This document shows, in pieces, positions 55,701 through 63,763 of a DNA stretch of 64,000 bases; the stretch's first letter is position 1; every line of letters starts with the position of its first letter. The translations under genes were made by a program, and so were the position numbers. The notes under the pieces are model-generated. The model ran no database searches, was not told where the DNA came from, and saw nothing but the letters and a program-made list of their open reading frames with translations. Origin of the DNA: Herminiimonas contaminans (GTDB taxonomy: Bacteria; Pseudomonadota; Gammaproteobacteria; Burkholderiales; Burkholderiaceae_D); assembly GCF_015645465.1 (NCBI RefSeq), contig NZ_JADOEL010000003.1, positions 62,001 through 126,000 on the forward strand, read 5' to 3'.

Positions 55701-58422
55701 CGCTGGTGTCCAGCGTATAAGCTTTGCTTTGCGGTGTGCTTTGGTTGCCGGCAGCATCGACCACCTTCAGTTGTAGCGTGTTGCTGCCAATGAGGGTGGC
55801 GCCGTCCCAGCTCAGGCTGGTGCTGCTAACTTTACTGGTGATGTCGGTCCAGGTCGCGCCGTTATCCAGCGAGCCGTACAGGATATCGCCAGCAGCGAGT
55901 GGTCCGCTCAGCGTGGCTCCTATGGTCTGACTAGCGGTCTTGGTGATGAAATCACTGTTGCTGCTACCTGTATCGGCTGACAGCGACAGGCCGCTGAAGG
56001 TAGTGGTCGGTGAGGTGGTGTCGTACTGGTAGGCCTGCGACAGCGCGGTGCTAACGTTACCGGCAGTGTCGCTAACCCTGACCAACAGGGTACCGTTACC
56101 CGTCAGTGTGCGGGGCAGTGACCAGGTGTTCTGGCCGACGGCGGCGGTGGCGGCGGTCCAGGTGCTGCCATTGTTGAGCGACACATAGACTGTTTCGCCG
56201 CTGGCCAGGTTGGCCGATAACGTACCGCTGATGGTCTGTGCCGCTTGGTTGGTGATGAAGTCCGTTGGCGAAGTCCCGGTGTCGCCGGAAAAGGACGCAG
56301 TGGCTACAGTGGTGGTCGGTACACTTGTGTCGAGCGTGTAGTTGCGGAAGCTCAGCGCGCTGTCGTTACCAGCCTCGTCGGTGACCTTGAACATGATGGA
56401 GTTGGCGCCCGTACCGAGCGTGGCACCATTCCAGTTCAGTGAGGTGCCGCTAACCTTGCTGGTGATATTGGTCCAGTGCGCGCCACCGTCGACTGAACCC
56501 CAGACGACATCGCCACCGGCTGGTGCACCGCTAAGCGTGGCACTGATGGTCTGCGACGCGCTGTTAGTGATGAAGTCGGTGTTGCTGACGCCGGTGTCGC
56601 TTGACAAGGCAATGCTGCCGAAGGTGGTCGTCGGCGGGGTGCTGTCGACTGTGTAGCTTTGGCTGCGCACCGTGCCGTCATTACCGGCGGCGTCAGTGAC
56701 TTTGAGCTGTAGCGTGTTGCTGCCGGTGAGGGTGACGTTGTCCCAGGTCAAGGTAGTACCGCTGACTTTGTTGGTGATGTCGGTCCAGTGGGCGCCATTG
56801 TCGATCGAGCCCCAAACGATATCTGTGCCGGCTAGTGGGCTGCTGAGTGTAGCAGTGATGGTCTGGCTACTGTCCTGCGTGATGAAGTCAGTCCCCAAGG
56901 TGCCTGTGTCGCTCGACAGTGACTGGCCACTGAAGGTGATGGTCGGTGCAGTAGTGTCCAGGGTGTAGGTGTGCGAAAACGCGGTACTGGTGGAACCGCC
57001 GTTCGTCACGCGCGCCATGAAGGTGTTGCTGCCGGACAGCGTGGTGGTGGTGCTCCAGGTGCTGCTGCCGACCGCGTAGCTGGTGGCGTTGTTCCACGTG
57101 CTGCCGTTGTCGTAGGAAACCTCGATCCGCTCACCGCTGCCCAGGTTGCCAGAAAGTGTGCCGGTGATGGTTTGCGCGGCGGTCTTGGTTATGAAATCGG
57201 TATTGCTGGTACCGGTGTCGGCCGACAGGTGGGCATCATTGTTGACCACGATGGTCGGCGGAGGAAGTGCCTTGACGTCGGTGATGTCGAAATTCTGGAA
57301 CGTCGTAAACATGGTGGAACTAAGAGTCACGCTTCTGACGTCCTGCAGCGACAGGGTGAGCGGCGACAACATGCCGCTGTCGTCGATAGTTCTATTGATG
57401 GGGGTACCGGCGGTGCCGTCTGCCTTGGTGTAATTGATGGTCAGGCTGGAGCCGAAGGACGACAGGTCTAGCGAGTTCAAGTCGAAGGTGTAGCCGTTCT
57501 GGACGGTGATCGTCACCAGCGAGTCGCTGCGGTTCGCCGCCATGGAGTACAGGCCGTTGCCATCGTTGTAGACATACAGTTCGGGGCCGCCGCCGGCGAA
57601 GGTGATGGACTTGCCGCCGACGGTTTTCATGATCGAGCCCACCTGGCCGTTACCGTCGATGTCGGTGCCGTTTTCATCGCCGTCGACGCCGTAGGTGAAG
57701 CTCACCACCTGCAAGGTGCCATCGTACTGCGATGGTGCCAGTGCCTGGGTGTCGATGGTGCCGGCATGCGCTTCCAGCGTCCAGTCGCCGCCGAGGCTGG
57801 CGGCACCGGTCAGATCAGTCGAGGCAGCCACATCGGCACCGGTGGCCCTTGCGATGCCGTTAATCAATTGCGCGCCATTAGTACCAGCCGCTATGTCGCA
57901 ACCGTATAAGAGTAAATCGCCGTCGGCGCTCAGCGCCTGGCCCAGCTGCGCGAGTTCGGCTTGGGTTGTTGCGTTCGAAAGCGACGCTTCGGTCAACTGC
58001 GCGGTGCCGAGGATGACGGCACCTTCCGAACCGTGAGACATGATGTGGATGGCGTCATAGCCGCCTTCATTGGCAGCCCATAGGGCAATTTGCGCCAGCC
58101 CATTTTTGTTGCCGTCGAATTCGACAATACCCACGCCCTCGCGTATGCCTGCTTCCAGTGTTTTGTAATTTGCCAGCGAAGTATCAACCAGCACCACTTC
58201 CTTCTTGCCATCGTCTTTCGCGGGATCTGCCGCGCGTATCGTGACTGCCGGTGGCACCGGCGGCGGGGCGCTGTCAGGTGTGGCGGCATGGGCTGCGTCG
58301 ACGACTGCACCATCAAACATGAAGCGCTGCTCCAGCGACATCAACTGCGAAGCACGGCGTAACGGGCGACGCGTGCTGAGGGCCGCTGCGGTAAGGTTCA
58401 GTGGAGTGATCATTTGATTCAT
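52753..58422 (-). CDS. Giant DUF4347 / Ig-like repeat surface protein (1889 aa)
   Basis: Probable exported adhesin. Residues 27-45 carry a LEPR-XLL-like motif (LMSLEQRFMFDGAVVDAA), and a DUF4347 domain spans about 75-230 with IHIMSHGSEG (His130) and LYGCDIAAG (Cys175), like a caspase-clan His/Cys dyad. Eight repeats of about 102 residues with the pattern DTG-x-DFIT...QTI...DNGATW...DAAGN follow, five at about 395-905 and three at 1255-1565, separated by three other Ig-like modules. Then comes a proline-rich linker (about 1660-1700) and a final putative-Ig domain (LPGWLQFNSRTGRFEGTPP). No classical signal peptide, RTX repeats or C-terminal anchor were seen. GAGGAG supports the start. Confidence 0.88.
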   Translation of the reverse strand: MNQMITPLNLTAAALSTRRPLRRASQLMSLEQRFMFDGAVVDAAHAATPDSAPPPVPPAVTIRAADPAKDDGKKEVVLVDTSLANYKTLEAGIREGVGIVEFDGNKNGLAQIALWAANEGGYDAIHIMSHGSEGAVILGTAQLTEASLSNATTQAELAQLGQALSADGDLLLYGCDIAAGTNGAQLINGIARATGADVAASTDLTGAASLGGDWTLEAHAGTIDTQALAPSQYDGTLQVVSFTYGVDGDENGTDIDGNGQVGSIMKTVGGKSITFAGGGPELYVYNDGNGLYSMAANRSDSLVTITVQNGYTFDLNSLDLSSFGSSLTINYTKADGTAGTPINRTIDDSGMLSPLTLSLQDVRSVTLSSTMFTTFQNFDITDVKALPPPTIVVNNDAHLSADTGTSNTDFITKTAAQTITGTLSGNLGSGERIEVSYDNGSTWNNATSYAVGSSTWSTTTTLSGSNTFMARVTNGGSTSTAFSHTYTLDTTAPTITFSGQSLSSDTGTLGTDFITQDSSQTITATLSSPLAGTDIVWGSIDNGAHWTDITNKVSGTTLTWDNVTLTGSNTLQLKVTDAAGNDGTVRSQSYTVDSTPPTTTFGSIALSSDTGVSNTDFITNSASQTISATLSGAPAGGDVVWGSVDGGAHWTNITSKVSGTSLNWNGATLGTGANSIMFKVTDEAGNDSALSFRNYTLDTSVPTTTVATASFSGDTGTSPTDFITNQAAQTISGTLSANLASGETVYVSLNNGSTWTAATAAVGQNTWSLPRTLTGNGTLLVRVSDTAGNVSTALSQAYQYDTTSPTTTFSGLSLSADTGSSNSDFITKTASQTIGATLSGPLAAGDILYGSLDNGATWTDITSKVSSTSLSWDGATLIGSNTLQLKVVDAAGNQSTPQSKAYTLDTSAPATPGTPDLATSSDTGPLNNDNITLDTTPTLSGTAENGSTVTLYDGATMLGTVVAGAGGWTYTTGVLTQGSHTITAVATDTAGNVSAASSGLTITIDTTAPTVTSVAVPANGTYSAGGTLEFTVNFSEAVIVDTFGGTPRIALVVGSTTRYADYVSGSGSSALLFRYIVPSGDIDANGITIGALSTGGALMQDAAGNDIVTTLNSVGSTAAINVDGTNPAITSVGSSTSDGAYGAGSTITITVDFSTAINVDTTFGTPTLALASGGTATYTGGSGTGTLTFSYTVGAGENSADLDYSSAFALALNGASIIDAGGSQQSANIILATPGTAGSLGANKDIVIDTSAPTNTVASAAFSDDTGTSGSDFITKTAAQTISGTLTSNLAAGERVYVSLDNGATWTLATATVGANTWSLANQTLNGSGTLKVRISDDAGNNGTPYSQAYVLDTTAPSISFSDIALSADTGSSATDLITNTAAQTISATLSAAPAAGDVVYGSLDNGATWTDITSKVSGTTLTWNGVTLAASDTLQLRVTDAAGNNGTATSRAYVLDTTGPMTSVASISFSADSGASSTDFITNVAAQTISGTLSANLASGETVQVSLDNGATWIVATATVGTDTWSLSGQTLSGSNTLLVKVVDTAGNDGTVTAQAYVYDTAASVPTVDTQSTTSLTPVLTGSATLAAGETMTVTVGGATYNVTPVAGSWTLDLATAVPVSGSLTLVMNHQYSVVATVTDLAGNTASDSNVNELTVGVLPSTAPPPLPVETQTPPPQVIHQPSIEPPAPSGPGSVPAPVFAPSPSGTWSSVLNPSVSTLDSNSLSSPFDSTVRAESTVNSDVLLINSPIADLSVGSGSRIAVQIPGDAFISSSTIELSATQANGMPLPGWLQFNSRTGRFEGTPPPAFEGTISFKVVARDAQGRIAVQTFKIVVTKDGQGNKGAHLERGIAEPIGRASLTEQMRTTREAGAERLAVLARSTTGARPGA
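53720..57240 (-). repeat. Coding tandem repeats of about 306 bp in the Ig-repeat gene
   Basis: Eight copies of an about 102-codon unit in two arrays (57240-55700, five copies; about 54660-53720, three copies). Copies alternate between two flavours: those with GETVYVSLDNGATW-TxATxxVGxxTWS and those with GDVVYGSLDNGATWTDITSKVS. Repeats at this identity can recombine and vary in number between strains. Confidence 0.85.
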
Positions 58423-58473
58423 GGCAGGCTCCTCGAAGGGCGCGGGTGGTGCAACTAAATAGTGTGTAGAGAA

Positions 58474-59256
58474 CTAACGCTGCGGCGGTGCCATCAGGAC
58501 TTTGCCGCTCATGCCAGCAACCAGTTCGCTGAAGCGACCGTCAATGACGGCAGTCAACTTGACCGACTGACTGATAGGGTCGACACGGGCGCCGATGCGT
58601 TGTACTTTGGCCGGATAGGTTTTGCCGGTCTCGTCTATATTGACCTGGAAGGCGGCGCCATTGCGCACCCAGGCGAGCCAGCGCGACGGGACGATGAATT
58701 CCAGTTCCAATTGACTGTCGTCGAGGATTTCCAGTAGGGCCTGACCTGGTTGTACGTATTGCTGCTCGCGCGCTTTTTGTTCGGCGATACGACCGCTGAA
58801 CGGGGCGGTAATCTGACACTTGCCGATTAACGCGCGGTTGGCTGAGACTTCGGCCTGGGCCTTGAGTACATCAGCCTTCGAAATATCGAGTTCAACTTTG
58901 CCGACCGAATTAAGCTCGGCCAGTTTTTGATTGCCGCGCCATGCCGTATCGGCCGCCATCAATGCAGCCTCCGCTTTGGCCAGCTGGGTTTGCTGCAGCG
59001 CGCAGTCAAATTGCACCAGGGTTTGCCCCTACTTGAATGCTGCGCCTTCGGTCAGTGGCAAACGATTGATCTTGGCACCTATCTCGGCCGCCAGCGTGGT
59101 GTAACGACGTGGTGACAATTGCGCACGGATTTCACGTGTTTCCAGCGTTGAACCAACGACTGCTTGCGGCGGGGCGGCTTGTATGAGCGGGGTCAGTACC
59201 AGCAGCGTGCAGGCCAGTGAGCGACGCAGGTTGGTACCGATTAAAACTTGCTTCAT
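58474..59256 (-). pseudogene. HlyD-family periplasmic adaptor interrupted by an in-frame amber codon
   Basis: One reading frame encodes a 260-residue adaptor, but codon 76 is TAG (59029-59031). The first part (MKQVLIGTNLRRSLACTLLVL, a signal peptide, then LAAEIGAKINRLPLTEGAAFK) breaks at FK-stop-GQTLVQFD, in the middle of the first lipoyl half where a charged residue is usual. The rest continues intact: coiled coil, ITAPFSGRIAEQKAREQQYVQPGQ and the barrel. A GTG at 59016 could restart translation without signal peptide. Either a recent nonsense mutation, suppression, or a sequencing error. It overlaps the TolC-like gene by four bases. Confidence 0.85.
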
Positions 59257-60806
59257 GGAGCGCTTTCAATTTCCGGTAACTGGCCCTTGTTCCATGTCTG
59301 CAGCGATTTGGACACTGCATCGGTCAATGAGGCCAAAGGCATGTCTGATGCAGCGTCTATAGTCGGTTCCATGCCCAGTGTGGCTTGCAGGCGCGATGCG
59401 GCGGCCTGTGCATTCGACAAAGCCTGATAGCGACGCAGTTGCGATAGTGCGGCTGCGCTTTGTTGCGAAATACGATCAAGCGCAGATTGTTTTTGCGCAT
59501 CCGCCTGATTGGATACATGCTGGGTAATACGGTTATCTACCTGCGCGATCGCATCGGAGCGTTCGTATTGACGTGCAGTGTTTGCGTATTGCAGGCGCGC
59601 GATATGTAATTGGCTCAGCACGGCCATTTGCATTGCCATCCGCTTTTGATCAGCCAGTGCAACACCGGCATCGGCCAGGCGCATTTGTGCCGGTGCTGCC
59701 AGCAGTCCCAGTAAGTTGAACGATAACTGTATGCCAGCTTCGTTCCAGCTTTGATTGATCAGATAGCTGTCATCACTATGCTTGGCACCGTAGTTGAAAG
59801 ACAGGCCAGGGAACAGCTTGAGCATCGCGCGACGCGTTTCTTGTTGCGCGATACGCGAGTTATAGATGCCCTCACGCAGATCAGGATTGCGCAGCAAGGC
59901 GACTTCTTCCATCTTGTCCAGCGGCTGATTCAACCAGGCGGTATTGATATCACTTGCTGGTTCGACCACCGTATAGTCAGTGTTCAACGGCAGCGCAGTC
60001 AGGTTGGCCAACTCGATTCGTGCGGTCGACAACTCTTGTTCTATGGTTTCCAGCAAGCGCAGGTTTTCCAGCAATTGACGTTGATAACGCAGTGGTTCCA
60101 GTGGTGAACGGATGCGGTCGTCTTCTGCTTTGCGTGCGTCCTGCAAGGCTTTTTCCGAATCTGCAATGGTAGTGCGCAGCAAAGGCAATAATTTTTGTGC
60201 TGCGACGACGCGCCAGTAAGCGGTGCGTACATCCAGGATCAGGTTATGCAAGGCCTTGCGGCGGCGCTCACCAGCGATCATCACGCGGTCAGCATTTTGA
60301 CGTGCCGCGTAATAGCTCTGTCCGAAGTCGAGCAAGCTCCACGAAATACCGATTTCGGTCGTGGTTGCCTCACGGCTGGACGAGATGTATGGATTGGCCA
60401 GTGAAGGCTGACCGGTAACTGAGTCGACGCTACGGGTGATCAGGTCCTTGTCGCGATCACGGTATCCGGCCGATGCCATCAGCTTGGGCAGCATGTCGAA
60501 CTTGCCAGCTTCAAAAGTGCCCATCGCGACAGCTTCTTCCAGCGCACGATAACGACGGTCTGCGTTGTACTTGATGGCACGGGCAATCGCGCCGTCCAGG
60601 GTCAGCGGTCCTGCCAGTGGTTCTATATCTTTTTGTAAGGCGGCTTTGTCTTGCAGCAGCGTGTCGCGGATTTCCGGTGTCGAAAGCCGGGCATTATCGA
60701 CATTGAAGGTAGAGCAGCCGCTTAAAACCAGCACGCTGGTGACGGCAATCGCGCCCATCTTTACACCAGATAAACGAACGAAGGGATGCTTAAGGGTTTT
60801 GTACAT
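59253..60806 (-). CDS. TolC-family outer-membrane efflux lipoprotein
   Basis: A 517-residue TolC/OprM-type channel. The signal ends with a lipobox LVLSGC (Cys31), so it should be lipid-anchored like OprM and NodT types. LDGAIARAIKYNADRRYRALE near 68-88 and repeated long helices with LLDFGQSYYAARQNADR and FNLLGLLAAPAQMRLADAGVALAD (seen in parts) are TolC-fold features. First gene of the five-gene operon; its stop overlaps the adaptor start. Probable outer-membrane exit for the Ig-repeat protein or another substrate. Confidence 0.9.
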   Translation of the reverse strand: MYKTLKHPFVRLSGVKMGAIAVTSVLVLSGCSTFNVDNARLSTPEIRDTLLQDKAALQKDIEPLAGPLTLDGAIARAIKYNADRRYRALEEAVAMGTFEAGKFDMLPKLMASAGYRDRDKDLITRSVDSVTGQPSLANPYISSSREATTTEIGISWSLLDFGQSYYAARQNADRVMIAGERRRKALHNLILDVRTAYWRVVAAQKLLPLLRTTIADSEKALQDARKAEDDRIRSPLEPLRYQRQLLENLRLLETIEQELSTARIELANLTALPLNTDYTVVEPASDINTAWLNQPLDKMEEVALLRNPDLREGIYNSRIAQQETRRAMLKLFPGLSFNYGAKHSDDSYLINQSWNEAGIQLSFNLLGLLAAPAQMRLADAGVALADQKRMAMQMAVLSQLHIARLQYANTARQYERSDAIAQVDNRITQHVSNQADAQKQSALDRISQQSAAALSQLRRYQALSNAQAAASRLQATLGMEPTIDAASDMPLASLTDAVSKSLQTWNKGQLPEIESAP

Positions 60807-61082
60807 AGATTGATTTTTTTGGTTATTCGATTTATCTGGCGCGACTACAGTCGTTAACTATTTGGCAATTTTCTGACTTTCCAGATTTTCCTCGCTGCAA
60901 TATTTTACTAGCTAACTTTCTAATAAAAATACAATTAGCCTCATCTATTTTTTAACAACAAAACGGGCTGCTGATTGCTGATCAGGCCGATTTTTGATAA
61001 GGCACACGAGTCTATTCATTTCAAAATGAATGTAAATACTGCAAACGCAGTAGGTGAGTGTTCCTGCCATTCCCATCCAGCA

Positions 61083-61111
61083 GAAAAAAATCCCGCCGAG
61101 ATCGCTCAGGG
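61083..61111 (-). terminator. Terminator of the chemotaxis-receptor gene
   Basis: On the minus strand TCCCGCC-CTGAGCGATCTC-GGCGGGA followed by TTTTTTT. A perfect 7-bp GC stem with a T run, about 88 bp after the MCP stop. Confidence 0.85.
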
Positions 61112-61136
61112 CGGGAAATGCTTTACTGCTATTTTT
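61096..61136. repeat. Imperfect direct repeat, copy 2 (overlaps MCP terminator)
   Basis: Same orientation as 49191-49231, 34 of 41 bases identical. The shared part includes the terminator hairpin region and the adjacent TGCTTTAC-GCTATTTTT. The two copies bracket the secretion/adhesin operon. Confidence 0.6.
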
Positions 61137-61198
61137 ACGACCCAGTCAGGTAGTGACCCTGGCCGCTCTTGTTAATCCGAAACCGATTTGAATTGTGT

Positions 61199-62884
61199 TC
61201 AATCGATACCGGTTGCCGTCGCGACAACGGCAAGTCGATGGCGTGGTGGCGTGACCGCGCGTTTGATGCTGGATAGTTTGGAAGTCAGGGCAGGCCGTAC
61301 CGGTGTCGAGCGCGCTGCTTCCTGCTGTTGCTGCTCGGCCTGGATTGCGCTGGCGTCGATCTTGAAGACGCTGACGGTTTGTTCCAGCTTGACTGCCTGA
61401 TCCTTGAGCGAGGCCGCGGCAGCCGCTGCTTCTTCTACCAGTGCCGCGTTCTGCTGCGTGACGTTATCCATTTGCGAGATGGCTTGGTTGACCTGTTCTA
61501 TGCCTGCGCTTTGCTCTTCGCTGGCAGCCATGATTTCAGCCATGATGTCGGTTACGCGTTTCACGCTGTCTACAACTTCTGTCATGGTCGAGCCGGCTTG
61601 CGCCACCAGTTTGCTGCCGGTGTCGACACGACCGACTGAGTCGTCGATAAGTGCCTTGATTTCCTTGGCGGCGGCAGCGGAGCGTTGTGCCAGGTTGCGT
61701 ACTTCGCTGGCGACGACGGCAAAGCCGCGGCCTTGTTCACCGGCACGTGCCGCTTCGACTGCAGCATTAAGGGCCAGGATGTTGGTCTGGAAGGCGATGC
61801 CGTCGATGACGCCGATGATGTCGGTGATTTTTTTCGCGGAGTCGTTGATGCCGTTCATGGTGACGACAACTTCGTTGACGACGTCACCGCCTTTGATTGC
61901 GATTTCGGAAGCGGACATGGACAGGCTGTTGGCCTGACGGGCGTTGTCTGCATTCTGTCTGACGGTAGAGGTGAGTTCTTCCATTGACGAGGCAGTTTCT
62001 TCCAGTGAGCTGGCTTGTTCTTCGGTGCGGGAAGAGAGATCCATATTGCCGCTGGCGATCTGGTTGGAGGCGGTCGCCATAGTCGAGGTACCGCTGCGCA
62101 CTTCGTCGACGATACCGATCAGGCTTTGGTTCATGTCTTTCAGTGCTTGCAACAACTGACCGGTTTCATCTTTGGATTTGACATCGATTTTGCTGGTCAG
62201 GTCGCCGCTGGCCACAGTTTGTGCAACCAGTACTGCTTCGTTCAGTGGGCGCGTAATCGAGCGGCTGATGAAGATGCCCAGGCCTATGCTGAGGAGCAGG
62301 GCAATGGCAGAGATCGCGACGATGATGGTGATCGATTGTCGCGCTGCGAGGTCGGCTTCAGCGCTTTTCGCATCAACTACTTTCTGCATAGCAGTGACGA
62401 CTACACCGATGTCTGCAACGATTTGTCGACGCAGCGGACTGCATTCATTGACGAGGAATTTGCCGAAGGCTTCCATTTGATCCGCATCGCGGAACTGACG
62501 CGGGCGTTTGAGTTCTTCCGCCATGGTCAGCAAACCTTTGCTGACTTTTTCAAAGTTGGCATCGCCTTTGAAGTGGGGCGTCATCTGCGCCAGGGCTTCC
62601 AGATAGATGGCTTTTTGCTCATCCAGGATGTCCAGTTCTTTCACCGCATCTGCTTTGTTGGTGAAGATGTACGCATTACGCGCCGCAAGGCCGGTCTGGC
62701 CGAGCGCTTCACGCGCGGTGTAGAGGCGCTCCAGTTGCTGGGTGCGGATTTCGTTTTGTGCCGCGATGACACCGTCGATCTGATTTATTCGCATCAGGGC
62801 GAATATTGCGATCAGCAATGTAAGCAGGGCGGTGATGCCGAATCCGAGGGCTAGCTTGGTTCCTACCTTCATATTTGCAAACAT
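61199..62884 (-). CDS. Methyl-accepting chemotaxis protein
   Basis: A 561-residue receptor from [16 protein letters not shown] (GGGAGA precedes this ATG; the frame opens 36 codons earlier). First membrane helix about 9-30 ([16 protein letters not shown]), periplasmic four-helix bundle to about 185, second helix about 190-212 ([17 protein letters not shown]), HAMP, then the signalling domain with the hairpin tip [26 protein letters not shown]. The C-terminus is Gln/Ala/Arg-rich and has no CheR/CheB-binding pentapeptide. Ligand unknown. Alone in its unit. Confidence 0.95.
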   Translation of the reverse strand: MFANMKVGTKLALGFGITALLTLLIAIFALMRINQIDGVIAAQNEIRTQQLERLYTAREALGQTGLAARNAYIFTNKADAVKELDILDEQKAIYLEALAQMTPHFKGDANFEKVSKGLLTMAEELKRPRQFRDADQMEAFGKFLVNECSPLRRQIVADIGVVVTAMQKVVDAKSAEADLAARQSITIIVAISAIALLLSIGLGIFISRSITRPLNEAVLVAQTVASGDLTSKIDVKSKDETGQLLQALKDMNQSLIGIVDEVRSGTSTMATASNQIASGNMDLSSRTEEQASSLEETASSMEELTSTVRQNADNARQANSLSMSASEIAIKGGDVVNEVVVTMNGINDSAKKITDIIGVIDGIAFQTNILALNAAVEAARAGEQGRGFAVVASEVRNLAQRSAAAAKEIKALIDDSVGRVDTGSKLVAQAGSTMTEVVDSVKRVTDIMAEIMAASEEQSAGIEQVNQAISQMDNVTQQNAALVEEAAAAAASLKDQAVKLEQTVSVFKIDASAIQAEQQQQEAARSTPVRPALTSKLSSIKRAVTPPRHRLAVVATATGID

Positions 62885-63187
62885 CGTTATCTCCCAATGT
62901 ACGTCATTGAAGTTCTTCGCTGAGTGATGATTAGTCCGAAACGCGTTTGTGAAAAAAAGAGGTCCAGAGGCCAGAAAAAAGCGTGATGCCATGAGGAAAT
63001 TTTCATGACGCTACCATGCTGTATGGAAATAAACGCTCCCATAAATATGAGATTTGATGCGGATTTGCGACGGTTTTTGCTAAAAAACGTCAAATGAAAC
63101 TAAGCCCAACTATTTTTAATATGCGCTTAACAAGATGTGCACCAAATTGACACGTGCTGACGTGTCAGTTGCGCTGTTTTTGCGGGC
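62885..63187. other. 303-bp gap upstream of the MCP gene
   Basis: AT-rich intergenic region between two minus-strand genes. It should contain the receptor promoter; I looked for a flagellar sigma-28 type (TAAAG-N-GCCGATAA) and saw none. No gene or RNA recognised. Confidence 0.5.
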
Positions 63188-63763
63188 TTATTCGAGGTAC
63201 CTGATCTTGTGCAGATAGGCATAAAGTTGCTGGCGTTGCGCGGTGTCGAGCTGCAGGCATTCGCCCCCTATCGAGATAGTCAATTCACCATCAGAGAACA
63301 AGCCTGCAATGACGGGAGGAGACTTGGATTCGAAGCTGAGTGATGGGAATTCGATGTGTTCGATCGAAGATGGTGTGCCATTTTCGTGACCGCTCATTGA
63401 GTACACATTGGAAGAGATAAGTGCGGGTGTTTTTTCGGCGGAGGCTCTCTGCAACTGCAGGATGTTTGGTTTCGATGATGTATCGCTATCTGCTATTCCT
63501 GATTCGCCTTGAGGAGTAGGGACAAATTGTTCATCCAGTATTGTGTCTGGCGTAGCGAAATAGAGGCGACCACGCCGGTCTTTGACTCTGATGATGGCTG
63601 CATGCGTCAGGGCGCGTAACAACAAGGTATTGATCGCAGAACTATCGCGTTGCAGCACATGGGCCAGTTCTTTCGGTGTCATAGGGCCATTGCCGAGTGC
63701 ATCGATGGCTTCTGCGACCTTGCTGCCTGGACGAGGAGAATATCGAGAAGGTGGTTTTTTCAT
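63188..63763 (-). CDS. Unknown protein with winged-helix-like N-terminus (191 aa)
   Basis: Not recognised as a family. Residues about 14-72 look like a winged helix-turn-helix (VAEAIDALGNGPMTPKELAHVLQRD, INTLLLRALTHAAIIRVKDRRGRLYFA, seen in parts), typical of DNA-binding or replication-type proteins. The middle is polar and low in order (Ser/Thr/Pro-rich, about 75-140). The C-terminal about 45 residues form a small domain with LFSDGELTISIGGECLQLDTAQRQQLYAYL (in parts). Stands alone; could be a regulator. Confidence 0.6.
   Translation of the reverse strand: MKKPPSRYSPRPGSKVAEAIDALGNGPMTPKELAHVLQRDSSAINTLLLRALTHAAIIRVKDRRGRLYFATPDTILDEQFVPTPQGESGIADSDTSSKPNILQLQRASAEKTPALISSNVYSMSGHENGTPSSIEHIEFPSLSFESKSPPVIAGLFSDGELTISIGGECLQLDTAQRQQLYAYLHKIRYLE

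Larger units (their letters stand above)
60807..61198. other. 392-bp gap: operon promoter region and MCP terminator
   Basis: Holds the AT-rich region (about 60830-60960) that should contain the promoter of the TolC/DUF4347 operon; TTGTTA on the minus strand near 60957 is a possible -35, but no convincing -10 was found. It also holds the MCP terminator near 61085-61110. No gene seen. Confidence 0.6.

Noticed and set aside
53720-57240. Regularly spaced repeats that could suggest a CRISPR array
   Set aside because: The period is about 306 bp, the repeats are diverged and fully in frame in one large gene; there is no short identical repeat with unique spacers and no cas gene.
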